DNA of 10,344 nucleotides from positions 1-10,344 of the forward strand of contig CAMLOZ010000073.1 in the NCBI GenBank assembly GCA_946481625.1, written 5' to 3'. The position numbers were made by a program, and so were the translations under genes. Shown here piece after piece: positions 7,011 through 10,344 of this stretch. The notes beneath the pieces are model-generated. The model saw nothing but the letters and a program-made list of their open reading frames with translations, ran no database searches and was not told the origin of the DNA. Numbering within the stretch: the stretch's first letter is position 1; every line of letters begins with the position of its first letter. This DNA is from an uncultured Haloferula sp. (lineage in GTDB: Bacteria; Verrucomicrobiota; Verrucomicrobiae; Verrucomicrobiales; Akkermansiaceae).

Positions 7011-7604
7011 ATGATCGCAAGGTTGCGCGGGACGGTGCTGGAGGCGTATCCGAATCGCCTTGTGGTGGAAGCGGGAGGAGTCGGCTACGAGGTCCATGTG
7101 CCGCTGTCCACCTTCGACCGGCTCCATCCGGTGGAAGGCTCGCCGGTGGATCTGCGGACCCACCTGCACATCCGGGAGACGGCGCACACGCTGTACGGTT
7201 TCGCCACGGAGGAGGAACGCGACCTGTTCCTGCTACTGATCGACCGGGTCAGCGGGATCGGCCCGGCGATCGCCATGGCGATCCTGAGCGGCATGCCCGC
7301 CGGGCGTTTCAAGGCCTGCGTGGCGGGCGGGGAAACCGGCGAGCTTTCCAAGATCAAAGGCTTGGGCAAGAAGACCGCCGAGCGGATCGTGCTCGAACTC
7401 AAGGACAAGGTCGGGATGGCCGATACCTGGCAGGAGGTGGCGAGCGGCCACATGGCCCCGGCGACCGCGGACGCGGAATTGGCGCTGGTGGCGCTGGGCT
7501 ACAAGCAGGTCGAGGCCCGCAAGGCGGTGCGGAAGGTGCAGGACGAGCAGCCCGGCGCCACGGTGGAGGAACTGATCCGCGGCGCGCTGCGGTCCCTGCA
7601 ATGA
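7011..7604 (+). CDS. ruvA: Holliday junction branch migration complex subunit RuvA
   Basis: A 197-residue, full-length RuvA, the tetramer that binds four-way DNA junctions and docks the RuvB motor for branch migration in recombination and repair. Domain I is an OB fold starting MIARLRGTV with the conserved GGVGYEV (22-28) and THLHIRETAHTLYGF (50-64) segments. Domain II carries two helix-hairpin-helix motifs, VSGIGPAIAMAIL (80-92) and IKGLGKKTAERIVLEL (115-130). A linker leads to domain III (about 153-197), whose LVALGYKQVEARKAV helix contacts RuvB. Start at ATG 7011 is set by homology; the frame is open further upstream but that part does not belong to the family. No Shine-Dalgarno or clear promoter was found. 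Neither ruvB nor ruvC is next to it; instead the following gene starts one base after its stop. Confidence 0.98.
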   Translation: MIARLRGTVLEAYPNRLVVEAGGVGYEVHVPLSTFDRLHPVEGSPVDLRTHLHIRETAHTLYGFATEEERDLFLLLIDRVSGIGPAIAMAILSGMPAGRFKACVAGGETGELSKIKGLGKKTAERIVLELKDKVGMADTWQEVASGHMAPATADAELALVALGYKQVEARKAVRKVQDEQPGATVEELIRGALRSLQ

Positions 7605-7605
7605 G

Positions 7606-8880
7606 ATGAGCCTGACGCTGGAACAGATCACGGCAGCGATGCCGGAAGGCGGGCTTTTCGACGGCGGCTGGCAGTATTCGCCGCGGCCGCTGAAGCTGAC
7701 AAAGGCGGAGGCGCGTTTCCTCGGCTCGCTCGGGCATCCGCTGGCGCAGTTCCAACAAGCCTGCGACGAGCTCTACCGGCGCAGCGCGGCCGGAAAGATG
7801 CCGGGGTGGATCGCCGAGACGCTCGATACCGGCAAGCCGGCGTGGATGGTGGAATTGCAGCGATCCCCCGGAGCTCGGGACGCCTTGCCCCGGGTGATCC
7901 GGCCCGACCTGATCCTCACGGAGGGCGGATTCGCCCTGACGGAACTGGATTCCGTGCCCGGCGGGATCGGCATCACGGCATGGCTTTCCCGTCTCTATGC
8001 GGACGCGGGATTCCCGGTGCTGGGAGGGCGCGACGGGATGGTTGCCGGGTTTTCCTCGGTGCTGGCGGACGACGGGGCGATCCTGCTCTCGGAGGAATCC
8101 GCCGACTACCGGCGCGAGATGGAATGGCTGGCGCGCGAGGCCGGCGGTGGCCGCACGGTCGAGTCGGCGGAAGAATACATGCCGGACGGCCGGGCGCTGT
8201 ATCGCTTCTTCGAGTGGTTCGACTGGGAGTCGATCCCTATGGCGCGGACCTTGGCGGAGGCATCGGTGGACGGGTTGGCCCTGACCCCGCCTTGCAAGCC
8301 GCATTTGGAAGACAAGTTGTGGCTGGCCCTGCTCTGGACGCCGGCCCTGAAGCCGGTGTGGGAGAAGGCGCTGCGGGGAAGCCACCTGACCCGGGTGCGC
8401 GAGATCGTGCCGAAGAGCTGGGTGGTGGATCCGGCTCCCCTTCCCCCTCAGGCCGCCTTGCCGGGACTGGAGGTGAATTCCTGGGAGGAAGTCGCGCGCT
8501 TCAGCCAGAAAGAGCGGCGCCTCGTTCTTAAAATCAGCGGCTTCCACGAAAGCGCCTGGGGTTCGCGCGGGGTTCACATTGGCCACGATCTTTCGCAAGC
8601 GGAGTGGTCGCAGAAGGTTCACGCCGCGATGGGAGACTTCGGCGAGCAGCCGTGGATCATGCAGGAATTCCGGGAGGGCCGGCTCGTGGAGCATCCGGTC
8701 TTCCGCGAGGACGGCAGCACCGAAATGATGAAGGGCCGGGTGCGTCTGTGCCCTTACTATTTCACGGATGCCCAAGGGCACACCTCTCTCGCGGGGGCGC
8801 TCGCGACCTTGGCCCCGGCGGACAAGAAGAAGATCCACGGGATGCGGGACGCGGTGCTGCTGCCGTGCGTGGTGGAGTGA
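7606..8880 (+). CDS. Uncharacterised ATP-grasp-like protein coupled to ruvA
   Basis: A 424-residue soluble protein I cannot name. It has no signal peptide or membrane helix. Several stretches resemble circularly permuted ATP-grasp or glutathionylspermidine-synthase-like enzymes: RPDLILTEGGFALTELDS followed by VPGGIG (99-122), recalling the pre-ATP-grasp 'D...LxELNxxPGG' pattern; RRLVLKISGFHESAWGSRGV (304-323), recalling the 'LVLKP..GGxGV' nucleotide-binding loop; EWSQKVHAA, then PWIMQEF (349-355), recalling 'wVvQEyv'; and RVRLCPYYF (378-386). KPHLEDKLWLALLWTPAL (231-248) lies in the middle. If the assignment holds, it would join a carboxylate to an amine or thiol at ATP cost. The first ATG begins one base after the ruvA stop, so translation is probably coupled. 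The stop is 11 bases from the convergent toxin stop. That it is a real gene is well supported by codon bias and position; the enzyme class is an inference. Confidence 0.62.
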   Translation: MSLTLEQITAAMPEGGLFDGGWQYSPRPLKLTKAEARFLGSLGHPLAQFQQACDELYRRSAAGKMPGWIAETLDTGKPAWMVELQRSPGARDALPRVIRPDLILTEGGFALTELDSVPGGIGITAWLSRLYADAGFPVLGGRDGMVAGFSSVLADDGAILLSEESADYRREMEWLAREAGGGRTVESAEEYMPDGRALYRFFEWFDWESIPMARTLAEASVDGLALTPPCKPHLEDKLWLALLWTPALKPVWEKALRGSHLTRVREIVPKSWVVDPAPLPPQAALPGLEVNSWEEVARFSQKERRLVLKISGFHESAWGSRGVHIGHDLSQAEWSQKVHAAMGDFGEQPWIMQEFREGRLVEHPVFREDGSTEMMKGRVRLCPYYFTDAQGHTSLAGALATLAPADKKKIHGMRDAVLLPCVVE

Positions 8881-8891
8881 AGGGAGCGTGC

Positions 8892-9323
8892 CTAGACCGG
8901 ATGGACCTTCAGCCCCGCCAAGTCCGCAAGCTGGGCTTGGCGCTGGTCGTAAGTTACAAACAGGCTGGCTCCCAGCAAAGTGGCCGCGGCGACATGAAGG
9001 ATGTCCAGCGTGCGGCAGCCGAGCGTGGATGTATGCGCGGTGAGCCGGAGGTAGCGGTCCAGAAGGTCGCTGCGGCCGATCTCCGGCATGTAGTAGAAGC
9101 CCGAACTCTGGCGGCGGTTGAAATGGGCAATCTGGCTGGCAGCATCGGCTTCGCTGATCTCCTTCCAAAACACCTTCAGACGTAGCGCATTGGTAAGCTC
9201 CATTTCTTGGAGCTCCCAGACCGGCAGAGGGTCGCTCTGCGAGCTGATCAACCCTTGGACATCCGCAGAGCCGGGCTCGATGAGGTAGAGTTTGATCAGG
9301 GCGCTGGTATCCAAATAGATCAC
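8892..9323 (-). CDS. vapC: VapC-type PIN-domain ribonuclease toxin
   Basis: A 143-residue PIN-domain protein of the VapC type. Known family members cut tRNA or rRNA when their antitoxin is lost. The four acidic metal-binding residues are present: D5 in MIYLDTSAL, E42 in EMELTNAL, D107 in RTLDILHVAAA and D126 in VTYDQRQ. The length is normal for the family. The start is a GTG that overlaps the antitoxin stop as GTGA (9320-9323), with a G-rich Shine-Dalgarno-like run 5 bases upstream, inside the end of the antitoxin gene. It appears complete and active. Its stop faces the stop of the ATP-grasp-like gene at 11 bases. Confidence 0.94.
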   Translation of the reverse strand: MIYLDTSALIKLYLIEPGSADVQGLISSQSDPLPVWELQEMELTNALRLKVFWKEISEADAASQIAHFNRRQSSGFYYMPEIGRSDLLDRYLRLTAHTSTLGCRTLDILHVAAATLLGASLFVTYDQRQAQLADLAGLKVHPV

Positions 9324-9550
9324 CAGCGTCCCCCCCGGTTATGGTCGATGGCTTCGCTGCCGGTTTTGCCCTTCGCCTGCAGCGCGGTGGCGAGATGGTC
9401 GTCCCATTTCACGACTTGGCGCGGTGTCGCGGGGACAATGCGGACGGACGGCTTGCCGCGGCTAAGCACCTCGAAGGTCTCGCCTTGCTGGACTTGACGC
9501 TCAATCTCCGCCCAGTTGGCCTTCATTTCCCGCACCGATACCGTCTTCAT
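9320..9550 (-). CDS. vapB: Phd/YefM-like antitoxin (VapB role)
   Basis: A 76-residue protein with a Phd/YefM-type N-terminus: MKTVSVREMKANWAEIERQV, then a short strand region GETFEVLSRGKPSVRIVP (23-40). This fold binds operator DNA. The remainder (about 41-76) is polar and would wrap around the toxin. It neutralises the PIN toxin encoded just downstream and probably represses the operon together with it. Stop and toxin start overlap by four bases, the usual coupling for such pairs. A run of seven G residues lies close to the end of the gene (9330-9336, minus strand). No clear ribosome-binding site precedes the ATG at 9550. The name vapB denotes its role beside VapC; by fold it is Phd/YefM rather than AbrB-like. 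Confidence 0.91.
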   Translation of the reverse strand: MKTVSVREMKANWAEIERQVQQGETFEVLSRGKPSVRIVPATPRQVVKWDDHLATALQAKGKTGSEAIDHNRGGRW

Positions 9551-9559
9551 TTCACAAAA

Positions 9560-9590
9560 CAGATAACCAAAGTTTCACATTTTGTAAAAC
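9560..9590 (-). promoter_or_regulatory. Palindromic operator and likely promoter of the toxin-antitoxin operon
   Basis: GTTTCACA (9572-9579) and TGTAAAAC (9583-9590) form an inverted repeat with one mismatch around a 3-base centre. TTTCACA occurs again at 9550-9556, 23 bases away, next to the antitoxin start codon. Within the palindrome, the minus-strand TTTACA (9583-9588) is a good -35; a weak -10, TATCTG (9560-9565), follows after 17 bases. The stretch is markedly AT-rich compared with the rest of the window. Autorepression by the antitoxin is the likely use, by analogy with other Phd-type operons. Confidence 0.6.
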
Positions 9591-9660
9591 AAGATTGCTG
9601 ACGCGACCACTCCAATCGGCCTTCCGCCCCGGCATCCGGGCTGCTTTAGTGGCCGCGCCG

Positions 9661-10344
9661 ATGACCGAACTCCCACCGACCCGCGAGCAGCTCCGCCTTG
9701 AAGGCTTCGAGCTGATCGACGAAACCCTTTCATTTCTCGTCGCTTGCCTCGGTGACGCCCTCAAAAGCCTGGGGGAAGAATCGCTGATTCCCTACCTGCC
9801 GTGGTCGGGAACAGTCCCGGAAAGCCATCCGCCGGATGGCACCCAGCAGCTCTACTCGATCGGCTTCCAATTGCTGAACATGGTGGAGGAACGGGTGGCC
9901 GCCGCGATCCGCCGGGAGCGGGAGAAAGTGCTCGGGGCGGAGTCGATCCGCGGGCTGTGGCCGCGGGCGCTGCGCGACATGGCCTCGCTGGGGCTGGGAC
10001 CGAAGGAGATCCTGGCGGTGCTGGCGGACATCGATGTCCAGCCGGTGCTCACGGCACACCCGACCGAGGCAAAGCGGGCCTCCGTCCGCGAGCGGCACCG
10101 CGCGCTCTACGAGGAACTCGTTCGCAACGAGTACCCGAAATACACCGACCGCGAGCGGCGGCGCATCCGGGAGCGGATCGTGACGGCACTGGAGACGCTG
10201 TGGCGGACCGGGGAGATCCATCTGGTGCGGCCGGACATCTTCCGCGAGATGCGCGATGCGATCCACTATCTGCGCGACCTTTTCCCTTCCGCGCTCAACC
10301 GGCTGGATCTCCGCACCGGGCGATCCGTGTCCGTGCGCCCCGGC
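9661..10344 (+). CDS. ppc: Phosphoenolpyruvate carboxylase, 3' partial
   Basis: The frame runs without a stop from the ATG at 9661 to the window end, giving 228 residues. The family signature VLTAHPTEAKRASVRERHRALY begins at residue 129; its His133 is the catalytic histidine that acts in CO2 transfer to the enolate. Downstream, LETLWRTGEIHLVRPDI matches the conserved 'LWRTdEir..rPt' segment. The enzyme converts phosphoenolpyruvate and bicarbonate to oxaloacetate and refills the TCA cycle. Full-length bacterial enzymes are about 880-930 residues, so roughly a quarter is present here. The N-terminal region (SFLVACLGDALKSLGEESLIPYLPW) is unlike that of the E. coli enzyme and may mark a divergent subgroup. 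There is no Shine-Dalgarno; a TTTAGT -10-like box lies at 9645-9650, ten bases before the ATG. Confidence 0.95.
   Translation, partial: MTELPPTREQLRLEGFELIDETLSFLVACLGDALKSLGEESLIPYLPWSGTVPESHPPDGTQQLYSIGFQLLNMVEERVAAAIRREREKVLGAESIRGLWPRALRDMASLGLGPKEILAVLADIDVQPVLTAHPTEAKRASVRERHRALYEELVRNEYPKYTDRERRRIRERIVTALETLWRTGEIHLVRPDIFREMRDAIHYLRDLFPSALNRLDLRTGRSVSVRPG

Noticed and set aside
7399..9168. A 589-codon open frame on the minus strand opposite ruvA and the ATP-grasp-like gene
   Set aside because: Its translation is dominated by His, Arg, Pro and Gly without any domain pattern, and it lies antisense to two genes with clear family features. Long antisense frames are common in GC-rich DNA.

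Overview
The window is GC-rich and densely coded, and it reads as a bacterial chromosome, most plausibly Verrucomicrobiota (Verrucomicrobiaceae-like). That guess rests on a SecG with a long Pro/Ala/Glu tail, few visible Shine-Dalgarno sites and the mix of genes. No rRNA or diagnostic marker is present, so the taxon is an inference. I found no rRNA, tRNA, CRISPR array, insertion sequence or prophage.

Layout. (1) Positions 1-4157 (+) hold a biosynthetic-looking run: the 3' part of a condensation/acyltransferase-fold protein, a class I adenylate-forming ligase joined to it by a GTGA stop/start overlap, and, after a 124-bp gap containing an inverted repeat, a flavin-dependent halogenase-like monooxygenase. 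Together they suggest activation of a carboxylic acid, acyl transfer and flavin-dependent modification in a lipid, polyene or other secondary-metabolite pathway whose remaining genes lie upstream of the window. (2) Positions 4164-6862 (-) hold three envelope genes: a secreted glycerophosphodiester phosphodiesterase, a rhomboid protease with an extra N-terminal region, and secG. secG has the best promoter in the window, placed so that the mRNA would be leaderless or nearly so, and a good hairpin terminator follows it. (3) Positions 7011-8880 (+) hold ruvA and, one base after its stop, an uncharacterised ATP-grasp-like protein. (4) Positions 8892-9550 (-) hold a VapBC-type toxin-antitoxin pair with a Phd/YefM-like antitoxin, preceded by an AT-rich palindromic operator. 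(5) From 9661 (+) to the window end is the N-terminal part of phosphoenolpyruvate carboxylase.

The housekeeping genes (secG, ruvA, ppc) look ordinary. The points most worth following are the biosynthetic cassette, the ATP-grasp-like protein coupled to ruvA, the apparent leaderless architecture around secG, and the self-contained toxin-antitoxin locus. I did not find convincing evidence of a wholly new system. Every gap between genes is shorter than 150 bases.
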